DNA of 64,000 nucleotides from the NCBI GenBank assembly GCA_964612975.1, contig CAZTGC010000004.1, positions 113,587 to 177,586 of the forward strand. Reading direction: 5' to 3'. The stretch comes from NZ13-RE01 sp964612975 (GTDB lineage Bacteria > Dictyoglomota > Dictyoglomia > Dictyoglomales > Dictyoglomaceae). A program made the translations under genes and the position numbers. Positions 1 through 8,323 of this stretch are shown in pieces (within the stretch, counting starts at the first letter, position 1; every line of letters starts with the position of its first letter). The notes under the pieces were generated by a model. The model was given only the letters and a program-made list of their open reading frames with translations, made no database searches and was not told the origin of the DNA.

Positions 1-466
1 CTATATCTAAAATATAAATAGAGTTTTGAAAATCATTTAATGTCTTAAGATTTAGAATCTGTCTTTTATAGTTCTCTTCCCTTTTAACTCTTTCTGTAAC
101 ATCTTCGATTACCGTTATTACCCCTTTTGTTTTTCCATCATCTATAAGGGGAAAAATTTGGACCGTTTGTTGCATAAATTTTAAATCCTTTTCCTCTATC
201 TCTATGGGAATAAGATATTTATGGAATCTTTGGGATAATATAATTGAGCCTCCCTCTAAAGCCTGAAGAAAATAATCTTTAAATTTTTCTATTTCAGGAA
301 AAACTTCAAATAGATTTTTATTTAAAACCTCTTCTTTTCTCTTTTTTGTATTTATTTCAAGCCACTTATTCCAAAAGACAATTCTAAATTCCCTATCTAT
401 TGTAAAAATTCCTAAGGGTATATATTCTTCAAGCCACTGGTGATAACATTCAAAATACTTTTCCAT
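1..466 (-). CDS. PAS-domain signalling protein, partial (C-terminus beyond window)
   Basis: The reading frame opens with ATG at 466 and is still open at base 1, giving about 155 residues. The visible part is one PAS sensor domain: it contains the phrases IFTIDREFRIVFWNKWLE and NLFEVFPEIEKF, and ends its core with VITVIEDVTERVKREE, a typical PAS-to-linker junction. It closely resembles the N-terminal PAS domain of the HEAT-repeat protein at 3305-5995, so the two probably arose by duplication within this operon. It starts 6 bases after the cheC-like gene ends, so it is the distal gene of the chemosensory operon. The output domain (kinase, GGDEF or other) lies outside the window and cannot be named. 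Confidence 0.8.
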   Translation of the reverse strand, partial: MEKYFECYHQWLEEYIPLGIFTIDREFRIVFWNKWLEINTKKRKEEVLNKNLFEVFPEIEKFKDYFLQALEGGSIILSQRFHKYLIPIEIEEKDLKFMQQTVQIFPLIDDGKTKGVITVIEDVTERVKREENYKRQILNLKTLNDFQNSIYILDI

Positions 467-472
467 AAACTT

Positions 473-1075
473 TTATCCTAAAAATTCTAAACTTTCTAAA
501 AGTTTCTCTAAGGATGCAATTCCCAGAATTATCACTAAATATCCATTTATAGAGCTATCCTTTACCTTAAATTTTGTCATTGCAATGAGGGCATATCTTA
601 ATTCTTCTTGTATTATAATAAGAGTATTCAAGATTGCATGAAGCTCGTCTAAATGAAGCTTAGGCACGGAAAATATTATTTGGGTATTAAGGATATTTCC
701 AAACATACCGAGACAGGCATTAAGGAGGATATTTCCCATTTCCATTAAAACCTCTTTTAGGGAAGGGGTAAGATAATCAATTTCTATCTCTTCCTCTGAT
801 ACTATGTTAACAAGTTTTACTGCCCCCTGATAATCTAAAAGAAGTAATGCATCTCCTGAAAATGATCCTGTAAAAATCTGGTGCACTGTTGCCACTTCTC
901 CCGTTAGCTCCTTCCCCAACCTTTTACTCACTTCCTCTATAGGTAAAATATCTACCTTGGGAGGGTCCAACAATATTCTATCCCCTGTTAGTTCTGAAAG
1001 GGAATTTGCAGTCCTTGAAAAGGCAATATTGATGACCTCGGTGAGGGCATCTTTCTGTTTTTCTGTCAAAATCAT
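473..1075 (-). CDS. cheC: CheC-type CheY-P phosphatase
   Basis: 200 residues, the usual CheC length. Two copies of the family's active-site pattern D/E-x3-E-x2-N are visible: DALTEVIN near residue 9 and EVLMEMGN near residue 108. CheC proteins with both motifs dephosphorylate CheY-P to reset the chemosensory signal. The start overlaps the stop of the upstream cheY by four bases (ATGA), so the two are translationally coupled, which fits an enzyme acting on that receiver. CheC often works with CheD, but no cheD is seen here. CheX is the main alternative, but CheX is shorter and has a single motif. Confidence 0.88.
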   Translation of the reverse strand: MILTEKQKDALTEVINIAFSRTANSLSELTGDRILLDPPKVDILPIEEVSKRLGKELTGEVATVHQIFTGSFSGDALLLLDYQGAVKLVNIVSEEEIEIDYLTPSLKEVLMEMGNILLNACLGMFGNILNTQIIFSVPKLHLDELHAILNTLIIIQEELRYALIAMTKFKVKDSSINGYLVIILGIASLEKLLESLEFLG

Positions 1076-1434
1076 GTCTCTTCCTCCATGATTTTTGTTA
1101 ATACTTCATATATTTCCTTTTCATCAAAGGGTTTATTTATAAATGCAGAAGCCCCTTTCTCAAAGACAAGTTCCTTTGTTTTTTTCTGGATATCAGCTGA
1201 AGCTATAATTATTTTAGAAGAAGGGTCCATTTCTTTCATTTTTTCTAAGACGTCAAGACCATACATTTCTTCCATGGTAAGATCTAAAAAGACTATATCG
1301 GGTTTTTCCAAATAATATTTTTCTAAACCCTCTATACCATTCTTTGCCTCTATTATTTCGTGATTCTCTTTCTCTAGTATTTTTCTTAAGATTCTTCTTG
1401 CAAGAGAAGAATCATCGATTAAAAGAATTTTCAT
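1072..1434 (-). CDS. cheY: CheY-like single receiver domain
   Basis: About 120 residues and only a receiver domain. Visible are the acidic pair D7-D8, phospho-acceptor D51 (IVFLDL), a T/S-type position (IIASAD) and K in INKPF. ATG at 1434 was chosen because a GGAGGG ribosome site lies just upstream; the frame is open to 1452 but that start lacks a ribosome site. Its start lies inside the 3' end of cheB and its end overlaps cheC. It is the expected diffusible output of CheA in this operon. With no flagellar genes in view, its target is unknown. Confidence 0.9.
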   Translation of the reverse strand: MKILLIDDSSLARRILRKILEKENHEIIEAKNGIEGLEKYYLEKPDIVFLDLTMEEMYGLDVLEKMKEMDPSSKIIIASADIQKKTKELVFEKGASAFINKPFDEKEIYEVLTKIMEEET

Positions 1435-2485
1435 TCCATCCCTCCAATACAAATTTAAGTATCTCCTCTGGCATTCTATATAAAGGAACTATCCTATCAC
1501 TTAATCCCCTTTCATTTATTACCTTGGGCATCCCGTAAACAATACATGTCTCTTCTGCCTCTGTAAAAATTTTACCACCTTTTGATTTTATAAATTCAGA
1601 GCCATAAAGTCCATCATTTCCCATACCTGTCATTATAACACCCAATACCCTTTCTCCGAAAACCTCTCCTGCAGATCTAAGGGTTACATCTACCGATGGC
1701 CTATGTAAAGTATTAAAGGGCTTTAGGTCAAGCTTTATATATACTTTCTCTTCTTTCTCAAAAAGCATATGTTTTCCAGCTGGAGCTATATAAACCTTTC
1801 CCTTTTCCAATAACTCTTTATCTTTTGCTTCCACAACCTCTAACTCTGATATATCATTAAGTCTTTCTGCATAAATCTTAGTATATCCCACAGGCATATG
1901 TATAACTACTGCTATGGGAACGGGAAAGTTCTTAGGAAATTTAGGAATCATATATCTTAGAGCCTGAGGTCCTCCTGTGGAAATACCTATAACTACTATA
2001 TCTACTGTAGTTCTTACTATTTCCTTTTTGATTTCTATCTTTTCAGGAGAGATTTTTGCTATATTAAATATTTTTTCCATAGGAGTCTGGCTTGCATTTT
2101 TTACTTTTTCTACCAATTCATCTGCAATTTCATAAAGCTTTTCCGTAGCAAGAGCTGTGGGTTTTTGAATAATATCAAGTGCTCCTGAGTTTAAGGCCTC
2201 AATGGCAAGCTCTCCTGATTCACTGGCTATACTTACAATTACCACTGGGATAGGTTTTCTTTTCATTTGTTCCCTCAAAAAGGAGATACCATCCATATTG
2301 GGCATAATTAAATCTAATGTGATAACATCAGGATTTAATTTTTCTACAAGTTCTAATGCTTCTTCTCCATCTCTTGCAGTTCCCACCACCTCAATAAAGG
2401 GACTTTTTGAAAGAGTATGGTTAAGAACCTTTCTTACAAAGGCAGAATCATCTACGATTAATACCCTAATAATATTTTTTAACAT
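1412..2485 (-). CDS. cheB: CheB protein-glutamate methylesterase
   Basis: Receiver domain (residues 1-120, phospho-acceptor D58) followed by a linker and the CheB methylesterase domain. The serine hydrolase triad is visible as S169 in GISTGG, H196 in VIHMP and D291 in TGMGNDG. It removes methyl groups from chemoreceptor glutamates when phosphorylated by CheA. ATG at 2485 sits 9 bases from a GGGGAGG site and is preferred to the TTG at 2491. The 5' end overlaps cheR by about 20 bases, so methylation and demethylation enzymes are coupled. The substrate is presumably the soluble receptor at 6016-7875. Confidence 0.95.
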   Translation of the reverse strand: MLKNIIRVLIVDDSAFVRKVLNHTLSKSPFIEVVGTARDGEEALELVEKLNPDVITLDLIMPNMDGISFLREQMKRKPIPVVIVSIASESGELAIEALNSGALDIIQKPTALATEKLYEIADELVEKVKNASQTPMEKIFNIAKISPEKIEIKKEIVRTTVDIVVIGISTGGPQALRYMIPKFPKNFPVPIAVVIHMPVGYTKIYAERLNDISELEVVEAKDKELLEKGKVYIAPAGKHMLFEKEEKVYIKLDLKPFNTLHRPSVDVTLRSAGEVFGERVLGVIMTGMGNDGLYGSEFIKSKGGKIFTEAEETCIVYGMPKVINERGLSDRIVPLYRMPEEILKFVLEGWNENSFNR

Positions 2486-3308
2486 ATACAAAAGCCTCCC
2501 CTAAAATTTGTAAATCAAAGGAGTGGGAGAATCTTAAAAGGGATTCCGAAGCTCCAACAAATAAATATCCTGGGTTTTCCATCTTCTCTTCAAAAATCTT
2601 TAATATTTTTCGTATTATATCATCAGAAAAATATATAAATACATTTCTACAAAAAATTACTTTTGATCTTGCCAATTCTTTGACCTCATCTTCTTTAACT
2701 AAATTTGCTTTTTTGTAAATTATTTTTTTATGTATTTCTGGAATTATTTTAAAACCATTTTCTTCTTTTATAAAATATTTATTAATTAATTCCTTGGGGA
2801 AATTTCTAAAGGATCTTTCTTTATAAATTCCCTTTTGAGCCTTTTCAAGAGCTGAAGTACTTATATCACTTCCAAAAATCTCAATAAAAATTTTGTCAAA
2901 CCAGTTTTCCTCATTGAGCATAATGGCAATGGAAAGGGGCTCTTCTCCTGAGGCACAGGCACAGCTCCATATTTTTAAATATCTTAATCCTTCCTGATAA
3001 ATCTTTGGAATTATTATATTTACTAAGGCTTTAATTTGATCTATTTCTCTAAAAAAGTAGGTTTCTTGAACTGAAAGAACATCTGCAATTTTATCCCATT
3101 CCTCTTTTCCCTCAGGATCATATTTTAAATAATAATAGTAATCTAAAAAATTAGAGAAACCTCTTTCCAGGGCAAGGGAAGAAAGTTTATCACCTAAAAG
3201 ATCCCTTTTAGAATCATCAAAAAATATTCCTATGTTTTCCTTAATAAGGTCTCTTAAAAGATAAAAGGAATTTCCTGGAAAGCTTAAGGATTCTTGGAAA
3301 AATCTCAT
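2466..3308 (-). CDS. cheR: CheR chemoreceptor methyltransferase
   Basis: 280 residues: an N-terminal helical CheR domain (about 1-75) and a SAM-dependent methyltransferase domain containing the characteristic TYFFREIDQ, WSCACASGEEP (SAM-binding loop), GSDIS and IFCRNVFIYFSDD segments. It methylates glutamates on chemoreceptors, opposing CheB. The start overlaps the stop of the PAS-HEAT gene by four bases. No beta-subdomain loop or TPR extension is obvious. The receptor in this operon has no NWETF-like C-terminal tether, so CheR must find it directly. Confidence 0.95.
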   Translation of the reverse strand: MRFFQESLSFPGNSFYLLRDLIKENIGIFFDDSKRDLLGDKLSSLALERGFSNFLDYYYYLKYDPEGKEEWDKIADVLSVQETYFFREIDQIKALVNIIIPKIYQEGLRYLKIWSCACASGEEPLSIAIMLNEENWFDKIFIEIFGSDISTSALEKAQKGIYKERSFRNFPKELINKYFIKEENGFKIIPEIHKKIIYKKANLVKEDEVKELARSKVIFCRNVFIYFSDDIIRKILKIFEEKMENPGYLFVGASESLLRFSHSFDLQILGEAFVYVKKYY

Positions 3309-5995
3309 GTTTTCTCCTTCTTAAGAATTTCTAATATAATTTTAATAATTTCAGTATCTTTCTCCTCACTCATACATTCCCTTAACAATTTTTCAGCTTC
3401 AAAGCATTTAAGATTTCCCAAGGATAAAATTGCTTGAATTTTAACTTCTTTATCTATATCCCTTAGAAATCTTCCTATAAAAGAAGAAACCTCGATTTTT
3501 TTCTTTTCCAAGGCTAAAATTAGAGATTTCTTTACGATTTTATGCATATTTAATGCTTCTTCTAAAAGAATGGGAATTTTTTCCTTTGATGCTTGGGAAA
3601 GAATTTCTATGCAAAGATCCCTTCTATAGGAATCTATAGATAAAGATAGAATTGCCTTAAGACTCTCCCTTGTATCCATATTTAGAAGAGACAATAGACC
3701 TTCTTTAATTATCTCTTTATCCTCTTCGGTATTAATAACCCACAAAATATTCTGTATTATAGAGTTATCTTTCTTATTTCCTAAGGCTTTTAAAGCTTCT
3801 TTCTTAAGATCCTTTTCTGAAGAGAGGAAGGGAATAAGAAGAGAAATAGTTTCAGGATGATTTATATTTCCTAGCGCTCTAATAACACTTACTAATAAAT
3901 CCTTATCCTTAGAATCTAAAAGGGATTTTAATATGGGTATAGATTTCTTATCTCCTAATTTCCCTAAGGATTCTACCACAATAACCTTTACTAAGTTAGT
4001 ATCTTCTTTTTTAAGGAGAGAGTTAAGTATTTCAAATAAATTAGAAGGATTTTGAAAAACAAGGGATTTTACTCCATAATATCTTACCCAAGGAGAAGAA
4101 TCTTTTAAAGCCTTCTCCAAAAGGGGAATTGATTTTTCTCTATCTAAAAAGATTAAAGATTTAGCTATGGATTCCCTTACCTTTCTCTTTTCTGTATCAA
4201 GTCCTCTATTTAATATTTCTGGAACTCTTTCATCCTCAAAAAATACTATATTTTCGTAGGCTGTTCTTTTTATCTCCTCATTCTCATCATTTACCAAGTT
4301 GAATATTTCCTCTTTACATTCTTCATATCCAAAATATCCAGCTATTTTAATTGCAGATTCTCTTTCCCATGGATTTTCACTTTTTAGTAATTCCTTAATT
4401 CTCTTGGGCATTTCTGGATGTCCTATGGAGTTTAAAGCTGAAATTATTGCATGTCTTATATAGGGATTAGGATGTCCCAACATATTAATTAAAGGTTCAA
4501 AGGCTTCCTTATCTCCCATTTTTGCAATAGCTCCTGCACTTGCTACTGCCAATTCTTCTTCCTTTAAAGCCTCAATAAGATATGGTAATACTGAACTATC
4601 TCCTATTCTTCCCAAGGCAAGTACCGCAGAAAGTCTTACCTCTATATCTTCATCCTTTAATTTCTCTACAAGTAATGGAACTATATCCTTCCCATATTTT
4701 ATTAAAGTACTTACTACCTCATTTCTTATATTGGGATCTCCTATAAATTTAACAATAGCTTTTTCCAATAAAGGATCTTTTACATATCCCAATAGAGGAA
4801 TTATGGTTTTAGAATCGTCATTTTTCAATTTATATATATGGTCAATAATATTTCTTAGGCCAAAGGGGTTAATTCTATCCTTAAATAAGTTTCCAATGTA
4901 TTCTTCCTCATTATATCTTCTATATATTTTCCCCAAGGCTGTTAATATACCTTCTACATTTTCAGTATTTTGATTAAGATAATCCACTAAAATTTCAAAA
5001 CTATAATCATCTCCTATCTCTCCCAAGAGCTCAATTACATAGGGAGAAAAAAGGTCTTCCTTAAGAAGGGGATAAATTCTTGGAAGTATTGTTGGGTCCC
5101 TTATATCTTTTAAGGCCTCCAAAGTGGGAATAACAAGGTAAAAATCTTTTTTCTCAAGAATGTCTAAAAATTTAGGAATGGCCTTCTGGGATCTTTTTTT
5201 TCCAAGTCCCTCTATAGCAGAAAAAACCACATTGGGATTTTCATCATCAAGAGCTTTTATTAGCAAATCTTCTGCCCTCTCATCCCTTTGACTTTGAAGG
5301 ATTTGGACGGTATATAGTCTTAAGTCAGGATCTGGATCAGAGAGCATATCAGAGAGGGTGTCTATAACATCTAAGTCTATACCAGTTAATACCTGAATAA
5401 TGCTATTTAATACACTAAGATTTTTATATTCTTCTTTCATTTTTCTCAATAGTTCTCCTGCCATTTCCTTTGAAGATTTTTTTATCTCCTCTATTGCACC
5501 TCTTCTTATCCTCCAATTTTCATCAGAAATTGAATCCATCAGAATTTCCTTTTGAGATAATTTTTCTAAAGCCTGAAGTCTTACATTCTCATTGGGGCTT
5601 TTTAGGTCTTCTCTTAATTTAAATTCCTCTTCTAAAATTGGAGTAACATCCTTAATGGTAATTATAATCCCTATTATCTCCTTCTCTTTTCTTAATGGAG
5701 ATATGGTTACTAATTGTTGCATTTTTTCAAAATACTCTGAGGAAAAATGAGGCTTCGCAGAAAACAGATATCTATGAATTTTGGCAGAGAGAACCCTTAC
5801 TATTCCAGAATTTAATACTTCTTCAAAGTAAATATCAAGTTTTCTTTCTTTAATCTCTGGAAAGACTTCTAAAAGGGTTTTTCCTAAGGCATATTCTGAG
5901 GAGATATTTGTAATCTTCTCAAGCCAAGGACTCCAATAGGTGATGACCAGATCTCTATCGGTAATGATAATACCTATTTCTAAATTTTCTGGCAT
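3305..5995 (-). CDS. PAS domain fused to about twenty HEAT-like repeats
   Basis: 896 residues with two parts. Residues 1-125 form a PAS domain (IIITDRDLVITYWSPWLEK; VFPEIKERKL; IIGIIITIKDVTP). The rest is an alpha-solenoid of about 30-residue HEAT/PBS-lyase-type repeats, seen in the recurring pattern D-x-R-L-x-A-V-x-A-L-G-x-I-G/D and repeated L-L/P-x-L-I-x-A-L-K segments. There is no signal peptide, membrane span or catalytic motif. It lies between the receptor and cheR with a four-base overlap to cheR, so it is an integral part of the operon. HEAT solenoids bind proteins and PAS domains sense small ligands or redox, so an accessory sensor or scaffold for the array is inferred. No named chemotaxis family is recognised. 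Confidence 0.85.
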   Translation of the reverse strand: MPENLEIGIIITDRDLVITYWSPWLEKITNISSEYALGKTLLEVFPEIKERKLDIYFEEVLNSGIVRVLSAKIHRYLFSAKPHFSSEYFEKMQQLVTISPLRKEKEIIGIIITIKDVTPILEEEFKLREDLKSPNENVRLQALEKLSQKEILMDSISDENWRIRRGAIEEIKKSSKEMAGELLRKMKEEYKNLSVLNSIIQVLTGIDLDVIDTLSDMLSDPDPDLRLYTVQILQSQRDERAEDLLIKALDDENPNVVFSAIEGLGKKRSQKAIPKFLDILEKKDFYLVIPTLEALKDIRDPTILPRIYPLLKEDLFSPYVIELLGEIGDDYSFEILVDYLNQNTENVEGILTALGKIYRRYNEEEYIGNLFKDRINPFGLRNIIDHIYKLKNDDSKTIIPLLGYVKDPLLEKAIVKFIGDPNIRNEVVSTLIKYGKDIVPLLVEKLKDEDIEVRLSAVLALGRIGDSSVLPYLIEALKEEELAVASAGAIAKMGDKEAFEPLINMLGHPNPYIRHAIISALNSIGHPEMPKRIKELLKSENPWERESAIKIAGYFGYEECKEEIFNLVNDENEEIKRTAYENIVFFEDERVPEILNRGLDTEKRKVRESIAKSLIFLDREKSIPLLEKALKDSSPWVRYYGVKSLVFQNPSNLFEILNSLLKKEDTNLVKVIVVESLGKLGDKKSIPILKSLLDSKDKDLLVSVIRALGNINHPETISLLIPFLSSEKDLKKEALKALGNKKDNSIIQNILWVINTEEDKEIIKEGLLSLLNMDTRESLKAILSLSIDSYRRDLCIEILSQASKEKIPILLEEALNMHKIVKKSLILALEKKKIEVSSFIGRFLRDIDKEVKIQAILSLGNLKCFEAEKLLRECMSEEKDTEIIKIILEILKKEKT

Positions 5996-6015
5996 AAAAT
6001 GCTCCTTAAAATATA

Positions 6016-7875
6016 TTATTCTATTTTAGACTCTTCCACTAACTTTTTTATACTAGAAATATTTTTAAAAATTAATTCTAAATTTTCAATATTTCTTTTA
6101 TTGGAGTCCGTTATAAGTTTAATTTGCTTTGATATATTAGTCATAGCTTCTAAAGTAGTCTTGTTGGACAAAACCTGTTCTGACATTCCCTTTCTTATAT
6201 TCTCTAATTGTTTTCTTATATCCTCCACTGCTCTTACCACTTGAGATGATGCTACTGCCTGTTCCGTTAAGGCTTTACTTACATTATTAATTGTCTTAGA
6301 AAGCCTATCGGTCTCTTTTGATATCTGATCACTGGCTATACTTTGTTCCTGCATAGCTTTTGCTGTGGAAAGGGAGATCTTTCTCATGGAGTCTACTGCT
6401 TGCACAATTTGAGAAGTTCCCTGGGATTGTTCTAAAGTAGCCTTTTCCACTTGATTTGCAAGGCGAGAAGTGGCTTGACCTGATCTTAATATTTCCCTTG
6501 CAGTTTTAGTCTGCTCTTGCATTGCTGTTACCATCTCCTTTGATATTTTTCTTATATTATTTATATTTTGCACAATAGTATGGGCAGTTTTTGTTTGTTC
6601 TGAGGTGGATCTTGTAATCTCTTCTGACTGTTTTAATGTAAGATTTATGTTATTTACCACATTTTGTCCTGCAATAAGCTGTTCCTCGCTGGATCTTGCA
6701 ATTTGAGAAATCATCTTAGTAGTTTCCTCTATTCCTGCAAGAATTCTTTTTATAGCACTGGCACCTTCTTCAGATAAACGTGTGCTTTCATCAACTACCC
6801 TTATTCCTTCCCTTGAGGATTCAACTGCTTCTTCTGTTACCTTTTGCAAATCTTTAATAATCTTTGCTATATCAGATGTTGCCCTTGTGGATCTATCAGC
6901 GAGATTTCTTATCTCTTCAGCAACTACCGCAAATCCTCTTCCTGCTTCTCCTGCCCTTGCAGCTTCTATGGAAGCATTAAGGGAAAGTAGATTCGTCCTT
7001 TCTGCAATTAAATCTATAATATCTACAATCTCAGTTATCTCTTCTGCTCTTTTTCTTACTTCTTTTATTACTGAGGAGATTTGCTCCATTACTTCTTTTA
7101 TCCTATTTATGCCCTGAATAGCTTTTTCAACGGTAGATCCTCCCTCCTTTGCTTCTTTCTCAAGAACCTTTGAGGTTTCATCTGCTCTCTTAGTAATATC
7201 CACCACTGATTTTATTGACTTCTCAAGTTGTAGGGCACTGGTGGCACTATTTGATGCCATATCACTTATATCCTTTGCACCTTTTGCTACATTCTCTATG
7301 GATCTTGCCATCTCTTCTATTGCTGTTGCTATATCCTCAACCAAGCTTGAAAGATTTTCAATAGAAGCATTTACCTCTTCTATAGAGCTTGCCATCTCAT
7401 TTATAGATGATGTGGTTATTTCTGCAGATTCAGAAAGCTCCTTTGCATTTTTTGCAACAGACTCAATTGATTTTGAGATTTCTTCTATAGATGTAGCAGT
7501 CTCACTAACTGCTGTTGCTAAGGATTCCACATCGGAACTTACATTCTTTATGGAACTTACCATCTCTGTAATACTAGCAGAAACCTCTATGGAAGAGGTT
7601 GCCATATCTTGAGCCATCTGACTTACACTTTGAATGGAATTCGATAGCTCTTCAATACTTGAAGAAATTTCCTCTACCGATGTGGCAAGACCATCAAGAT
7701 TTTCCTTCATCTCTTCTATGGATGCAGTCATCTCATTGGCTGAAGAAACCAGCTCCTCTGTAGATCTACTTATACTTTCTGCTTGGTCTTGTGTATTCCT
7801 AAATTCCTCGGTAAAACCCCTCAATGTTTCATCAAGACTCTCATAACCTAAATCTTCATTCCTTTTCCTTTTCAC
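6016..7875 (-). CDS. Soluble, all-coiled-coil methyl-accepting chemotaxis protein
   Basis: About 619 residues with no hydrophobic stretch, so the protein is cytoplasmic. The conserved signalling tip (IAERTNLLSLNASIEAARAG, then RGFAVVAEEIRNLADRS) sits at residues 285-330, almost exactly mid-protein. Both flanks are heptad-rich coiled coil rich in Ser, Glu, Ile and Ala; no PAS, HAMP, GAF or other ligand domain is visible. The N-terminal arm contains related blocks spaced about 56-62 residues (near 68, 130 and 186). GTG at 7875 is preferred because GGAGGG lies 7 bases upstream; a TTG at 7881 is too close to it. The gene follows cheW with a short overlap. It presumably takes input from a partner such as the PAS-HEAT protein. 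Confidence 0.93.
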   Translation of the reverse strand: MKRKRNEDLGYESLDETLRGFTEEFRNTQDQAESISRSTEELVSSANEMTASIEEMKENLDGLATSVEEISSSIEELSNSIQSVSQMAQDMATSSIEVSASITEMVSSIKNVSSDVESLATAVSETATSIEEISKSIESVAKNAKELSESAEITTSSINEMASSIEEVNASIENLSSLVEDIATAIEEMARSIENVAKGAKDISDMASNSATSALQLEKSIKSVVDITKRADETSKVLEKEAKEGGSTVEKAIQGINRIKEVMEQISSVIKEVRKRAEEITEIVDIIDLIAERTNLLSLNASIEAARAGEAGRGFAVVAEEIRNLADRSTRATSDIAKIIKDLQKVTEEAVESSREGIRVVDESTRLSEEGASAIKRILAGIEETTKMISQIARSSEEQLIAGQNVVNNINLTLKQSEEITRSTSEQTKTAHTIVQNINNIRKISKEMVTAMQEQTKTAREILRSGQATSRLANQVEKATLEQSQGTSQIVQAVDSMRKISLSTAKAMQEQSIASDQISKETDRLSKTINNVSKALTEQAVASSQVVRAVEDIRKQLENIRKGMSEQVLSNKTTLEAMTNISKQIKLITDSNKRNIENLELIFKNISSIKKLVEESKIE

Positions 7876-8323
7876 TTTCAATCCCTCCTTCTTTTAAAAT
7901 CTCTTTTAAGTTCAATATCAATATTAATCTTCCTCCTAAATTAGCAATTCCCTCTAAAAATCTTTCGGAAATTTCAAAGATATCTTCAAAGGACTCCTGA
8001 ATATTTTCCCTTGGGATAGTAAGGTATTCCCTTGCAGAATCCACAATTAATCCCACTTCTCTATCTTTAACTTTTACCACAATCATCCTCGTCTTAATAT
8101 CATAAGAAATTTTCTCCATCCCAAATCTTGCCCTCAAATTTATAGCAGGAACTACTTTTCCTCGGGAAAAAACAACTCCATCTACATAATTGGGCACATT
8201 GGGCACATGGGTTATATTCTCTATCATTTCAATTTGCTGAATATATCTACTTCTTATTCCATAATGGGTCTTACCAAGCTGAAATATTACATAGGAATTG
8301 TCTTCGTCAAGAATATTAAACAT
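7856..8323 (-). CDS. cheW: CheW receptor-kinase coupling protein
   Basis: 155 residues, a single CheW domain. Family features include IFQLGKTHYGI at the N-terminus, VPNYVDGVVFSRGKVVPAINL in the middle, and GLIVDSAREYLTI followed by LILILNL near the end. CheW bridges CheA to the receptor tip. The start overlaps the stop of cheA by eight bases and its end overlaps the receptor gene, giving the order cheA-cheW-receptor. The stop falls inside the receptor's ribosome site region, which implies translational coupling. Confidence 0.94.
   Translation of the reverse strand: MFNILDEDNSYVIFQLGKTHYGIRSRYIQQIEMIENITHVPNVPNYVDGVVFSRGKVVPAINLRARFGMEKISYDIKTRMIVVKVKDREVGLIVDSAREYLTIPRENIQESFEDIFEISERFLEGIANLGGRLILILNLKEILKEGGIESEKEKE

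Noticed and set aside
5999..6244. Plus-strand 81-codon frame opposite the end of the receptor gene
   Set aside because: It is a shadow of the receptor's 3' end with no upstream promoter or ribosome site.
7241..7612. Long antisense open frames opposite the receptor gene
   Set aside because: They mirror the repetitive Ser/Glu/Ile codons of the coiled coil and have no ribosome site or family signature.
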